Shown here: positions 33,764 to 44,890 of the stretch, piece after piece
Layout: the number at the start of each line of letters is the position of its first letter
How positions within the stretch are numbered: position 1 is the stretch's first letter
Assembly (NCBI RefSeq): GCF_043290135.1
Contig: NC_134709.1
Location: 71,341,956 to 71,405,955 of the forward strand
Source of the DNA: Rhipicephalus microplus
Lineage: Eukaryota > Arthropoda > Arachnida > Ixodida > Ixodidae
Length of the DNA stretch: 64,000 bases
Direction: 5' to 3'
Program-made: the position numbers and the translations under genes
Notes under the pieces: generated by a model
Databases searched by the model: none
The model's input: only the letters and a program-made list of their open reading frames with translations
What the model was told of the DNA's origin: nothing

Positions 33764-34047
33764 GTGGGACGGAAGTGGTATTGGACCGCGTACAAGGCGG
33801 CGTTGTGTGCCTGTGTTGTGGCCGTGCTGTGTTATGTGAACTTGCTAGATGGTGATTTCGTATACGCGACGATACGGTCGTCGTCGTGGGCAACCGCGAC
33901 GTGTCCAGCGAGAGTAGACGACGCGGGCCATTGTCATCGTCGTCGCTTTTGGATAAACGATTTCTGGAGGCGACTGATGGCGGATCCTCGAAGCCATAAG
34001 TCGTACCAACCAATAACAGTGCTCACTTTCAGGAGAGAATACGTATG
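33764..34047 (+). pseudogene. TMTC-like (TPR-containing O-mannosyltransferase) exon, frame-disrupted
   Basis: One frame encodes a hydrophobic segment (about 33,797-33,845), then LLDGDFVY (33,845-33,865). In TMTC proteins (ER membrane GT-C type O-mannosyltransferases of cadherins) this follows transmembrane helix 1 and precedes the acidic DD pair of the first lumenal loop. Here the continuation (DDTVVVVGNRDV, about 33,869-33,903) is one frame away. The original frame resumes from about 33,947 with WINDFWRRLMADPRSHKSYQ and PITVLTFR; NDFWG...SHKSYRPLTVLTFR is the family signature. So two opposing shifts (near 33,866 and 33,905-33,946) break this copy. A GTAAAT that could be a splice donor lies at 34,048, suggesting an exon and not a retrocopy. 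It could be a decayed paralogue or a real gene with assembly indels. No other TMTC exon was seen in the window. Confidence 0.6.
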
Positions 34048-34334
34048 GTAAATAGTAGAAAGTAACATCTCTTGTAGTAGAAGCTAGAGGGCACTCTATC
34101 TAACGCGAGCACATACAGGCATTTCTGCAATCTCCGGTCACCCATCTGACACCCCCAAGGGCGATTCTTTTAAACACACACACCAAAATTATTAGAAGCC
34201 AACTCACACCCTTGTCCACCGTACTGGACAGAATTTACGGTGATCAGTTGCTGCCCCGAATGTCACAAATAAAATATCGGTCGCGGCAGTCGCACTTTGA
34301 TGTTAAAGAAATGCTAAAGGTGGGTTTACGCGTA

Positions 34335-34432
34335 ACATTTTGGTGCACGTTAATGAACGCTTGATGCTAGATACCTTCTCAACCCTCCACCTACAGGCGT
34401 GCCTAATAATGATATCGTGATTTTTGATCTTG
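34335..34432 (+). mobile_element. Ruka SINE, diverged 3' fragment
   Basis: TGGTGCACGTTAATGAAC, CAACCCTCCACCTACAGGCG and ATAATGATATCGTGATTTTT match the SINE body in order. Confidence 0.5.
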
Positions 34433-35067
34433 GAATCTGATATTGAAATATTCTACGAACCTAAAAATTAGACACGCAAGCTAGTAAAAGACCAAAGCTA
34501 CGGCCAGACATGGCAATTCGTTGTTTAGAAATCACTGCAGTTAAACTGCGAGAAAAATCTTGGCCTGAAGTTTTTTGCAGATGGTGAAGTGCATATATAC
34601 GCGAACTAATGCTGAAGGTCATGAAGATGTCACTAAAGAAAGATCTCCAAGTTAGTCCTCGAAATAAGACTAGCATCAAAACTCCCAACGATCTATGATA
34701 GCTCGAGTAATGAAATATACGATTGATGATCTTCGCTGCTAACACGGTTTATTTCAACATAAAAAAACAAGAAAAAATCTGACCGAACACTGCCCATCTT
34801 AATTTTGTTTATATTTTACTGTTAACATAGACGGCACCGATACAGCTACATCAAGAAGTGAGTGAGAGCAACTTGTTTGAATGAGTGCTACAGCATGCAT
34901 GCCATCTTTGTCAAATAAATGCTCCGGAGTGTCAAATAATAATTGTGCAACGCGTCGGTAGTGATAGTACGCTATTGCTGGTTTATTCTTGCGTATAAAG
35001 TTGGATGAAACGGTGAGCACCGAACAACGTTAAATGGTAAAATAAACTTCATATTATGTACAAAAAA

Positions 35068-35068
<1 letters not shown>
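34433..35068. other. Spacer, no supported gene
   Basis: No feature assigned. Confidence 0.45.

Positions 35069-35108
<40 letters not shown>
35069..35108. repeat. (TTA)n microsatellite, about 13 units
   Basis: Uninterrupted TTA/ATT repeats. Confidence 0.92.
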
Positions 35109-37705
35109 GCCGTACGTGCCCAAACACAGGCACACAAGGACACCAAGGAAACAGGTATATGACAAGCTGAGAATGCCTCACTGTACAGCTGATATTATAC
35201 GCTCGGCCAGCGCTCCACTGAGCCGACGTTTAAGTAGCAAAATTTAACAATACATCCGGCGCTTTTCGGTTTATATATTCCTATTCTCACCAGTATAAAG
35301 CCGCACGTGGGTTTTTTTAAATGAAAGTAAAGCTTTTAGATTTATTATTTTATTGCCTCACTCTTTATAGCCTTCCACACACCCGGAAGTTTAGCCTCGG
35401 TCCCTCAAGAACTCGGGGGGCTTTGTCGGCGTTTACGAATTGCAAATAAGAGTTATCTTTTCTTCAGGCCTTCGCGCACGCGTCAGCCGGCGTTCCATAA
35501 GGTGCTTCACCGACCATATTTGTTTCGTATACGCCAGTTTGATCTTTAAGCGGAGACCGAGAAGCAAGTGTTAAAAGAAAAGGCCCCGAGGAGGAAGCGT
35601 CCTGAAACGCCCTGTGCGCGCGTAATGACCCATGGCAGCTGGCCAGTCCCGCCAGTTGGGTGACATAGTTAAACAGCATTTTCAATTTATTTTTTTCTGG
35701 AAAAATCTGCGGGAAAAGCCCGGCACAATGAGGGACGAAGATCTTGTTATTACCGCATCAGCTGTGCAAGTGCCCTTCCAATGACGGAAAACGTGGCAAG
35801 GCAGTGAAAGTTTGGTGAACGTAGTGCCCCAATCCTGGAGGGTAATCACTGCAGTTGTCCTTGTATCAAATACTTGCTGAGCTGTCCAGTTCGCACTGCA
35901 AGCTAAGAGGTGAGGGGCGGGGGGAATCATGAAAACATATTATATTAATGTGAGCGTCGTTTTCACAATTCTACATATCTACATATGGGTTACCGTATGC
36001 ACTAATTTGTAAACATATATATGTACATGTACAAAACGTACCACATCATGTGCGTTGCTCACATTTTGTGTTTTTTTATTATCACTCCAGCCACTAATCT
36101 CGTATAAGCTATTATTTCAAGTATTTTTTACGCATTGTAGGTGAATACTACTTGCGAGAACACATTTTGATTTTATCTGAATGACCGCCATTACAGCGAA
36201 GCAATACAATACGACCAATGTGAAACAATTCAGTTGCAGGTAGCGAACTTCCTGATTTGTTCGGTATACCTTTTTTTTTTCGAAGTAGAACAACTATGCA
36301 GTCTAGTCAACAACTTATGACAGAACTGTTCCATGACTGGAGGACAGTACACGCAAGAAGGAAATCAAGCACAATAGAATAAAGAAAAAAGTTATTCAGA
36401 CTAAGTCAGAATAAAGTTTATTGGAAAATAAAGTGCGCTACAATCTCCAGGCTCTCGCCGGGATGAGGTCAAATGTTTTGCGCAATACGTTGTCGTCACA
36501 TTCTGGCCTCGCGTTTTCCTTTTTTTTTTTTGCTGTAATGTGTTGCTGGGAATTTCATAGTCGTAACACGGCTGATCGTTTGCTACAGCGTGACAGCTAA
36601 TTAATTACAGGCTCCTGACTACCGACCAGTTAAACTTTCTGTTTGAGGGAGCTCCGAAAACAACAAGCCACTGGGTGCAAACACCACCAGCCTTTAGTGA
36701 CTGTTGTGCTACGTACCAATGATAATAAAGTGGAAGGGGCAAGTGCTTTTTTTATCTTTTCAATTTAGGCCAGGCACGAGTAAACAGTGTGACATGGTGG
36801 CGCAAAGACGAATGATCCGAAACAAAAGAGCTGATAAAAGTAGGTCCACCGCCACGTGATACTCATACGGACCCATGGAGGCTGAATGGCTATCGCAAAG
36901 TACATGGCATCCATGTGTTCTGGCACGACGCAGTCGTGACTTCACTGGTAACAAAACATGTTTTCATCGTAGCATCACAAACAAAGCTTTGTGGCGTCGT
37001 GATGATGTCGCATGTCAGTGCACCACAAGGTGTAGACGCACCACAACAGCAGTGGCTCGACCAAAGGCGGGCCGATCATATTTACCAAGGACCAGTAGTG
37101 TACTCTAGGTTCAGAGGGCAGTATACTACTTGATACTCTGTATACTTGATAGAAATATGTCACGTAAGCATTTGTACAGTCAACTGTGCTACACGGTAAC
37201 TATAGCTGATTAAATATAGGGACGTACAAGTCTCACACATGTTCAATAGATGTATCTGTAAGTACTATATTTAAACCTTCACCGTTCATTTCCTTCTGGT
37301 TTCTAAGAAGTGAGACCACCTGCCAGTGAAAGCAAGGTAGAATGCCAGATTCCTCCTTTGTCCATGATCGCTTTGCCGGCCACCCAATTTCGGAACCACT
37401 TGACGAGCAACCGCAGAGCGCATAAATAACGGCGCCAATTTTCCCCCTCCTTTCTTTTTGTGCTCCGTGACTTGGGTGTGGGCGTGACTGTAGTCGGTGG
37501 CAGACGACACCACACGGTTGACACTTATTTAGAGAAACCATCGACCGGTGCTCACCCAAGCGGGGGACGACGAAACGGCCATGGAGGCATCCAGGTTAAA
37601 GAAAAAAAATATAAAGTCGGAGTGGAGCGTGTTGTCCTTCCTCCCATCCACCCTCCGCAAGAGGAAAGGGCTATATCCGCAGAGAGTCTGCTGCCCTTGG
37701 CGATC
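35109..37705. other. Spacer, no supported gene
   Basis: 2.6 kb with several A/T runs (for example 36,520-36,531). Overlapping frames at 37,233-37,759 on both strands have no motif support. Confidence 0.45.
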
Positions 37706-37715
37706 TCCTGGGAAA
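37706..37715. repeat. Target-site duplication of Ruka copy, left (10 bp)
   Basis: TCCTGGGAAA is identical to 37,955-37,964. Confidence 0.6.
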
Positions 37716-37954
37716 GGCCCCGCCGTGGTGGTCTAGTGGCTAAGGTACTCGGCTGCTGACCCACAGGTCGCGGGCTCGAATCCCAGCTGCGGTGGCTGCA
37801 TTTCCAATGGAGGCGGAAATGTTGTAGGCCCGGTTGCTCAGATTTGGGTGCACGTTAAAGAACCCCAGGTGGTCGAAATTTTCGGAGCCCTTCACTACGG
37901 CGTCTCTCGTAATCATATGGTGGTTTTGGGACGTTAAACCCCACAAACCAATCA
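37716..37954 (+). mobile_element. Ruka tRNA-derived SINE, full length
   Basis: A head with CCCCGCCGTGGTGGTCTAGT (A box), a B box GGCTCGAATCCC, and the complete conserved body through TGGTTTTGGGACGTTAAACC. It is one of the best-preserved copies in the window, with a 10-bp target duplication. Confidence 0.9.
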
Positions 37955-37964
37955 TCCTGGGAAA
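37955..37964. repeat. Target-site duplication of Ruka copy, right (10 bp)
   Basis: See 37,706-37,715. Confidence 0.6.
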
Positions 37965-38159
37965 CAACGAATCCCCGACTTACATCACCCCTTTTGTTTC
38001 GACGCGTCTAGCACTAAGGAGACTGCACAGGAACATCCGGTAGAATAACCCTCAATTATGCCGCCTTTCTGGCTCGACATTTGAGTTTCTGGCGCACTTT
38101 GTTTGTTCGAGTTTGTGGTGGCGGGGCTTTTGGACGCTTGCATGTTTTTACCCGCCGTT

Positions 38160-38347
38160 TCAGAAGAGAGAGATAAAGACGCAAGGAAAGGCAGGGGGGT
38201 TAACAAGACGCACATCCGGTTTGCTACCCTGCACTGGGGAAGGGATAAAGGGGAGAAAAGAGGTTGCAGAAAGATGAGAAGGTACACACAATCACGAGCA
38301 CATTCGGGGAGCACACACAGTCTACAGGCGGTCACTCAGGTTTGTTG
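38160..38347 (-). mobile_element. 3' UTR of RNase H-LINE (second copy)
   Basis: Read on the minus strand, CAGGGTAGCAAACCGGATGT and GTTAACCCCCCTGCCTTTCC match the 3' UTR at 25,345-25,395. It ends in a TATCTCTCTCTTC tail near 38,165. Confidence 0.65.
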
Positions 38348-39567
38348 ACTTAAGCTAAAGTAGCAGTGCTTTAGTTGCTTTCTGCGCAACTGAGGCAGAT
38401 GCCCAAGGTCCTAGTATCTTCTGCACACAAAATGGTCCGGGGTCAAGTCGATTCAAAACCATCCGGAGCTGGCATCACTGTGTGTCGTAGCAAGCGCAGC
38501 TGCACAGGACGTGTACGATGGTCTCTTCAGCTCCGCAGTAGTCGCATGTAGGAGTGTCTGCCATGCCAATGCGAAAGGAGGACACCTTTGTAAATGCAAC
38601 ACCCAACCAAAGGCGGCCTAACAGGGTCGCATCGGAGCGGGAAAGTTGTGATGGTAGCTTTAGCTTGAGCGAAGGATCCAGTTCATAAAATTGACACCTT
38701 TGGAAGGTCGTAGACGACCAGAACGTGCGTGTGAGATCTTGAGCCAGCAGGTAAAGTTGTCTTGCTGCATCATTCCTTGATAGAAGAATCGGGACTACAC
38801 GGGTTTCTTCATGGGCTGAGCGGGCTGCATCATCGGCTAATTGATTTCCGTTAATACCAATATGTCCAGGCAGCCATTGATATATAATATCATGCCCTCG
38901 TGCTAGAGCTTCATGATGGCAATGTCTTATTTCTTGTACCAGTTGGTCATGACTCCTCCTACGCATGGCAGACTGCAAACTCTGAAGCGCTGCCTTCGAA
39001 TCACAGAATATGACCCATTTTCCTGGACGTTCTTGAACGAGATATTGTAAAGCAGCCCTTATAGCAGCAAGCTCTGATGCCGTAGATGTAGTCATATGCG
39101 ACAACTTAAACTTGATTGTCATTTTTGCAGCCGGAATTACAGCGGCACCTGATGAGCTGCTGGGCAAGACGGACCCATCAGTGTATATCTGCGTTCGGTC
39201 TAAGTACAACTCATGTAATAATAGCAGTGTTGCTTGCTTCAATGCTACTCTAGAGTGACTGCTTTTCTTTTTGATTCCCGGAATTTCTAGACGTACTTGC
39301 GGCTGGCCGAGGCACCACAAAGGACATGCCGTTCTCGCAGCTGGCGTATATCCTGATGGAATGTTGTTTAGGTGCTTGGCTATGACGTCTGAAAACGTAG
39401 CACGTGGTCTTCCGGAAGGTAGAAGGGCCTAGTGGTGGTCGGGGACACGGCTAGCATGTCGAATGTGCGCTCTGAGGCAATCCACAACTCTATATGTCCT
39501 GACCGGATGGTCTTTGGCAAGCATAATTGTGGCATAAGTAGAAGCGCATCGGGGCAGTCCTAGGCAT
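38348..39567 (-). pseudogene. 5'-truncated LINE ORF2: RNase H plus zinc finger, two stops
   Basis: Read leftward from about 39,567, the frame starts in the reverse-transcriptase thumb (CLGLPRCAS.YATIMLAKDHPV), passes a TAG near 39,430 (after VPDHH) and then stays open for 281 codons from 39,320. RNase H is complete: IYTDGS, SELAAIRAAL, IFCDSKAAL and WLPGHIGINGNQLADDA, giving the D-E-D-D set. The C-terminal finger is C-x2-C-x7-H-x4-C (CDYCGAEETIVHVLCSC). A TGA at 38,475-38,477 cuts the end. The homologous reading continues to about 38,350, where AQKATKA matches the C-terminus of the copy at 25.2 kb. Both copies are 5'-truncated insertions of one I/R1-type family in opposite orientations. Confidence 0.82.
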
Positions 39568-40268
39568 TCGGAACAAACACAAGAAAGCAAGGGGATGGGG
39601 CAGAGTGGAGCGAAGAGACCCGTTCCACAATCGCTGAAGTACTTGACGTGCCACCTGCGAACAATTTATGGTGCTTTCAGGCGTGGCTATGTTTGTCATG
39701 GTGACAAGCTTTCTATGTCCGCGCAACTCACAAGAAACAATGTGCTCATTTTCGTTCTTTCTTGTGTACCATGCGTGCAGAGCCTCTAAAGCCCTAACAA
39801 GTACTCTGAAGAATCGTGGTGAGGCTGTTTTCAATCGTTCTCAGCTTCGCGTAGGGCTGTTTTGTATCGGAGTGCGTCTTACGTGTGAAGGGGTTGAATA
39901 ATTAGTGGCACAATAAGTCACCATACTTGGATACAACCCAATAAGTCAGGGGAGGCCTCACGCGGATGACCGAAGCGCGATAACCGATCACCTCAGCGAC
40001 TAAAGAAGGAGTCTCGCTCTTGCTCTCGGAGACGTTGTCTGCTGGCAGGGTCAACGGCCGTCCAGCTCATGACGACGATCGGGAAAACCCGCCCTTTTGT
40101 GCAGGCTTTTGCGCATCGGCCTTTGAGGAGAAACAACCGCTTACTTTTAAAGCTGTAACTGACTGCAGTCGCTTATTGATCGAATCAGAAAGATGGAGGC
40201 AGTGCTGTTACGATGACTAATGGCTGAAACGAAAAATAAAAAAAGTCCTTCTGATGCGTTGCTTCTTT
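39568..40268. other. Spacer, possibly some further degraded LINE
   Basis: Minus-strand frames here (39,490-39,834) continue the LINE region without motifs I can align. The 5' truncation point is uncertain. Confidence 0.35.
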
Positions 40269-40269
40269 T

Positions 40270-41240
40270 TTTTAGCAATCAATGTTTCTTTATTAGCATC
40301 AGAAGTCTACATTGGGAGTAAGTATGCAGGAGGAGGTCCGAAGGTAGTAAACCGCAGGCGGGACCTCCTATGTTATTACAATGAAAAAGCTAAAATATGA
40401 TTAACGAAAGAGCAAGTCACGGAACATTTCGAACTTTCTTTTACAAGCAAAGCAAGATATCAAAAATTAACTAAATGCAGCAGTTATACGTTTAATAGAG
40501 ACTTTTTCGATTTTCTCTTAAAAACATGAATGTGCATTAAGTCTTTCACATCATGTGATAAAGAATTTCATAATAAAATTGATGAAAAAACAATGGTCAT
40601 TTTTTCATATTTAGTGCGAACTTTAGGTAATAACAGGTTATGGGTGACCGCGAATCTAGTATTATTGGAATTATCCAACAAGGTAATAGGCAATAAGTCG
40701 ATAGTGAGGGTACGGTGGAAAATTTTGAAAAAGAAAGCACACACATTATAAACGTACATTTGGGAGATGGGTAATACGTCAAGCTGGCGAAAAATCTCAT
40801 ACGATGGCGCTTGACGTGAGGCGAAAGTTATGAGACGAATTGCTTGTTTTTTCAATACCTTTAACGGCCAAATGTGCACCGAATATGAATTACCCTATGA
40901 TGCAATGCAATAACTGCGATGACTGTGTATGAATGCATATTACAATGCCTTCAGAGTTGTGATGTTAAAACACATTCGTGACTTGACCAATGCCCTGATA
41001 CCGCACGAAGTCTTTTTACAAACAGAATTGATATGTTGCTGAAATTTCAGACGTGTGTCCATTATAACTCCTAAAAATGTCGCATGATCACTTAAAGAAA
41101 TAACTACTGAGTTCAAATAAAGGTAAGGAATGAATGCTAGTTTTTTGTTTGGTGAATAAAAAAGCATAAAACAGGTTTTGGAAGGATTAATCAACAATCT
41201 ATTACTATTCTTGGCCCACGTGAGGTGATCATTCCCTCAC
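40270..41240 (-). pseudogene. CR1/Jockey-like LINE ORF2 3' fragment
   Basis: Read on the minus strand, from about 41,240 the frame WAKNSNRLLINPSKTCFMLF begins just after the catalytic region of a reverse transcriptase, followed by FLGVIMDTRLKFQQHI (the conserved FLGV..D thumb motif). A frame change between 40,940 and 40,880 leads to KVLKKQAIRLITF and a 3' part ending LLPKVRTKY. The 3' UTR has ATGCTAATAAAGAAACATTG and a short A run at 40,270. There is no YxDD box, no RNase H and no endonuclease, so this is a 5'-truncated dead copy. Clade by resemblance only. Confidence 0.65.
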
Positions 41241-41937
41241 TTATCTCATTTTTTGTGAAATAACTGTCGCAGTATAAGTATAGTACTAATGCTAATGAGA
41301 GCTCTTTCCCTTCTGATTATATTCGTATTATTCAAGGTAGTATGTGGTTAAGCCCGAAGAGTTCAGCGAACTGGAATTCCTTCACAAGCCTTTGCCTCTT
41401 ATTTTTCACAGGGACGGCCTTCCACTCTCCCACAGTAAATTACGAAGTACTCTAAAATGTTAAAAAATTGTACTAAACATACATATCTGTCAGTTACTCA
41501 TTTGAATAATAAATTTGCATACAACTTTTTTGGTCCAGTAAAAATATACGCTGCTCGCTGTTAGCCGAAAAACGGAAGCAATGCAAGTAGCGAACGTGTA
41601 ACCGAAAACATTTTGAGGTTCGTTTCCTATACGTTTGGAAGATTCCGAAGGACGGTGTTTTCTCGCTCACCTTACCAATTCAAAGTTATTCACCAGCTTA
41701 CCTTCTAAAAGTGCTTGTTACAGTGACTGCTTAGAAAGCGTGCTTCATATCGGTGATTGGAAGGAGTTATAAAGAAGAATAAAACAGTCAGTGCTCCAAA
41801 CTCGTTTCAGCTTACCTTTATCAGTTTGGTACTTAGAAGATATGCAGCAACCACTATTTGCTTGGCGTTGCCGCAAAACACCAAGAAGATCACGTAGCCG
41901 AGAAAAACGGTATACGCGAGGAGCGTACGTCGCGTCA
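41241..41937. other. Spacer, no supported gene
   Basis: No feature assigned. Confidence 0.45.
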
Positions 41938-41939
41938 TA

Positions 41940-42234
41940 TTAGGGAGTTTAAGAATACCGTTTGCAAGCGCTGCGGGCGTTGCGGGCGTAGCGGGCGCCA
42001 TATGAGCTTTAGTATAGCGTTTGCCCTGCTCGAACCGGAACGCACGATTGCAGCGACACCGTAGCCTCGAAACCAGCGCTTGCGGGCCACATGCGGGGCC
42101 CCATCACCGCACGCAATTTCGGATTTTTTTGCGTGCGTTCCGCGAACGCGAACGCCGACTCGCGTTACGACGCATGCGCAATGGCAGCGACCGCACCGCA
42201 AGGGCTCGCGGTGCGCTATTCTAAATCTCCCTAA
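41940..42234. mobile_element. GC-rich 295-bp MITE with TTAGGGAG ends and TA duplication
   Basis: The left end TTAGGGAGTTTAAGAATA is inverted at the right as TATTCTAAATCTCCCTAA (one or two mismatches), and a TA dinucleotide lies immediately outside each end (41,938-41,939 and 42,235-42,236). The interior is GC-rich (GCGGGCG and GCGGTGCGC words) and makes long stop-free frames on both strands that I do not consider coding. A TA target duplication fits the Tc1/mariner superfamily, but the family is not identified. Confidence 0.6.
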
Positions 42235-42236
42235 TA

Positions 42237-43600
42237 CATGTGATGGATAGATAATAAAGATTTTTAGTGTAGCGGGAAATAATAAACGGTACAATATAAC
42301 GTTTGCGTCAGCGTTGCATGCTCCAAACTTAGCATGCGCAGCACGCTAACGTAGCCCCAAATTTTACGTACAAACGATATTCCTAAAATATAGGGTTCAA
42401 CGCTAACACACACAAGAATTCCCGTACGTAGGGCAAGATGGCGGTGCCTGTTGGGGAAAGAGCCGTCTACTTCGAATCTTTGTAGTCGTTACCCTGCGCT
42501 GTTAAAAACCTTCAGTTCCAAGTAAATACTTGTCGAACTTGATTTAGATTGTAATAACGAGGCTTCGCCAGATGTATACTGCAGGTAAAAAAGCTGTGTT
42601 TTTGAAATGCACAGTCTATTTGGGTTGCAGAAGGCTTCATAAAACTTTTCTACAATGTTCGCTCATGTTTTAGGTAGCCGCACAGGAATAGCGAGCCGTA
42701 TTATTCGCTTGTTTCTAAGATCAGTCGAATTCGGCCAGAATTAAAGCTGAGCCAGGCAATAAGGGTAGATCTTGAGGAATACTCGATCATGGCACATGTC
42801 GAATGAAAACGATGAGTTTCGGGCCGTGAAACCCACACTGAACCCAACGCGACTCGGAGACGCAGCAATGGTGACTTCTGCTCAACTCGATTTAGTGGCG
42901 CGCTTGATGTTTCTACAGCGCATATATTGCTTTTATAAGTAGATGGCTCCGGAGGTACTTGCGTTTGAGTTATTGCCAATGTCTTTCGCTGTATACTAAA
43001 AGCGTGCCAGTCGGCTTGCCACGCGTTACGTCTGAGCGTTAGCGCCGAGATGCATGCTAACGCTAACGTAAGCGTCTTTTGATGTGCTCAAACTCTGTAA
43101 TAACAGTCGAAGAAAAGAATGACACGAAGATATTTTTCTTACTGTTATTCTTATGTGCACTTCTGCAGATGACGTAACGGTGCTCTGCTTGCACTCTCGC
43201 TATGTCAAATTTGTGGGGAATGGCAGACGCCAGAAGGATAATAAACTGGGCTGAAAAAGAAGTTGACTGTAGCCGCAAGAACACTTGCAGGATGCCGGCG
43301 CATACAGTTTTTATTATTATCACCCTCGCCCCACCCTCACCCTAAATTTAAAATAAATTTTAATTGTCTTTTCATCTACTTTTTTGATTATATTGCGCTC
43401 GCCTCAGGTGGCGATGCTGACTAAATTAAATGACCGCGCTTACGCAGTCTGCGCCCGACTACGAAAGCAGTGCCTCTTTTAATGCAAAAAGTAACACATG
43501 ATAAAACAGAAACAAAAAAATAACAGTGCGTGCCTTTTTCGGGGGCGTGACTCTTGCTGCCTTCGCTCTAAGCAGGGAGACATGAAGCCGCGAACAATAG
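42237..43600. other. Spacer, no supported gene
   Basis: Nothing assigned. A (TTA)4-like run occurs at 43,310-43,320. Confidence 0.45.
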
Positions 43601-44136
43601 AGTGTCAGCCCTCCCTGTCCTCCCACCAGAGGGCGCGGACGAGTGTCGACCGTTCGAACCAGGAAGTTGACTGGAAATACTTAGAAAACAGCAGGTGGCC
43701 AAACCAAAACGAACTATTCGTTAAGAAAAAAGTGAAGGAAACGGAGACTGACATGTGGAGAATGGGCATGATTAAGAAGTCCGCACTAGAGATCTATCGA
43801 ACTTTTAAGCAGGAAATTGCCAAGGAAAGGATTTATGATAATACTCGGGGTAGTTCTCTACTGTTTGAGGCCAGGACGGGAGTACTGCGAACCAAGACAT
43901 ATCGGGCCAAATACGAAGGGGTCGACACAGTATGCAGTACGTGTGGAGAGGAAGAAGAAACTGCCGAAAACTTGATAATCTTCTGTAAAGGGCTTCACCC
44001 TATAGTTCAGGATGATGGCGCAGAGTTTTTCAAAGCACTGGGATTTAGGGACAGCGAGGGCAAAATAGACTTCAAGCGGGTAGACTTAACTAGAAGGAGG
44101 TTATCTGATTGGTGGCTAAAGTCAAGGCACGAGTGA
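43601..44136 (+). pseudogene. LINE ORF2 C-terminal fragment
   Basis: Within a 212-codon frame (43,498-44,136), the part from about 43,660 reads as a LINE C-terminus: KKSALEIYRTFKQEIAKE, YDNTRGSSLLFEARTGVLRT, then a CxxC finger (CSTCGEEEETAENLIIFCKG) whose expected His is Asn, and RRRLSDWW before the stop. It is open throughout but lacks the catalytic domains, so it is a 5'-truncated insertion. The first 50 codons of the frame are probably flank. Clade not assigned. Confidence 0.65.
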
Positions 44137-44317
44137 AAATTAAACCCTTCACTGCGAAGTACGAATCCTCAACTTCATTATTCAAAGGGAAAAAAAGATA
44201 AATGTAATGGTTAGTTCACTAAGTATTACGGCTAGGTGGCGTTAGCCGCCGCCCGATCTAAAGGGTACAGCCACATCCATCCATCCATCCATCCATCCAT
44301 CCATCCATCCATCCATC
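44137..44317 (+). mobile_element. 3' UTR of the same LINE, ending in (CATC)n
   Basis: The short UTR (CTAGGTGGCGTTAGCCGCCG, then GTACAGCCA) runs directly into about 11 CATC units at 44,274-44,317. The microsatellite is the element's 3' tail. Confidence 0.65.
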
Positions 44318-44574
44318 GTTTTCCCTTGCCTCGCTTGTCACGTTCTACTCACCGCTGAACACATGCACACGTTGGCACGAACGAGCCAGTTAGCGCTCAG
44401 CCAGTGAAGGGCCCCTTTCAGAACGGTAGAATACGGTGCTTCGTGCGACTTCATGCCAGTTGCGTACATCGTGAAGCTCACCTGATGTTTCGAGGCGACA
44501 GTTTCGCGGTCGATATTCGCGCGTTTACTGCATTCATTTTTCATCAGCACCGCCAACCTTTACTAATGATATCT

Positions 44575-44890
44575 GAGGTTTATGCGTCACAAAACCACCA
44601 TATTATTATGAGAGACGCTGCAATGGAGATACAAAAAAAACTTTTATTTTGAAATCCAAGTCCGGGTCTGAGCTCTAGGGTGGAGCTTTACTAGCCTGCC
44701 TTAAGAAGGTACGTATATGGTCAAGGAGGATTGTCCACGATGAGAACTCCAGTAATTTTCACCACCTGGTCTTTAACACGCACTGGCGTCACACAGTACA
44801 CGGTGCTGTACTATTTCACCTCCTTCTATTGAAATGCGACCGCCGGAATTGAACCCATGACCTTCGGGTCAGCAGCCGAGCTCAGGCAAC
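44575..44890 (-). mobile_element. Ruka SINE, diverged and interrupted
   Basis: The 3' end (CACAAAACCACCATATTATT..GAGAGACGC) and the 5' part (TTTTCACCACCTGG..TTTAACACGCA and GAATTGAACCCATGACCTTC with GGGTCAGCAGCCGAG) are in order but separated by about 100 extra bases (about 44,636-44,738) that are not SINE. Confidence 0.5.

Noticed and set aside
33588..34013. 141-codon minus-strand frame opposite the TMTC-like exon
   Set aside because: No motifs; it is an antisense shadow of GC-rich coding-like sequence.
41935..42294. 119-codon minus-strand frame, Arg/Ala-rich
   Set aside because: It spans the ends of the GC-rich MITE and results from its composition.
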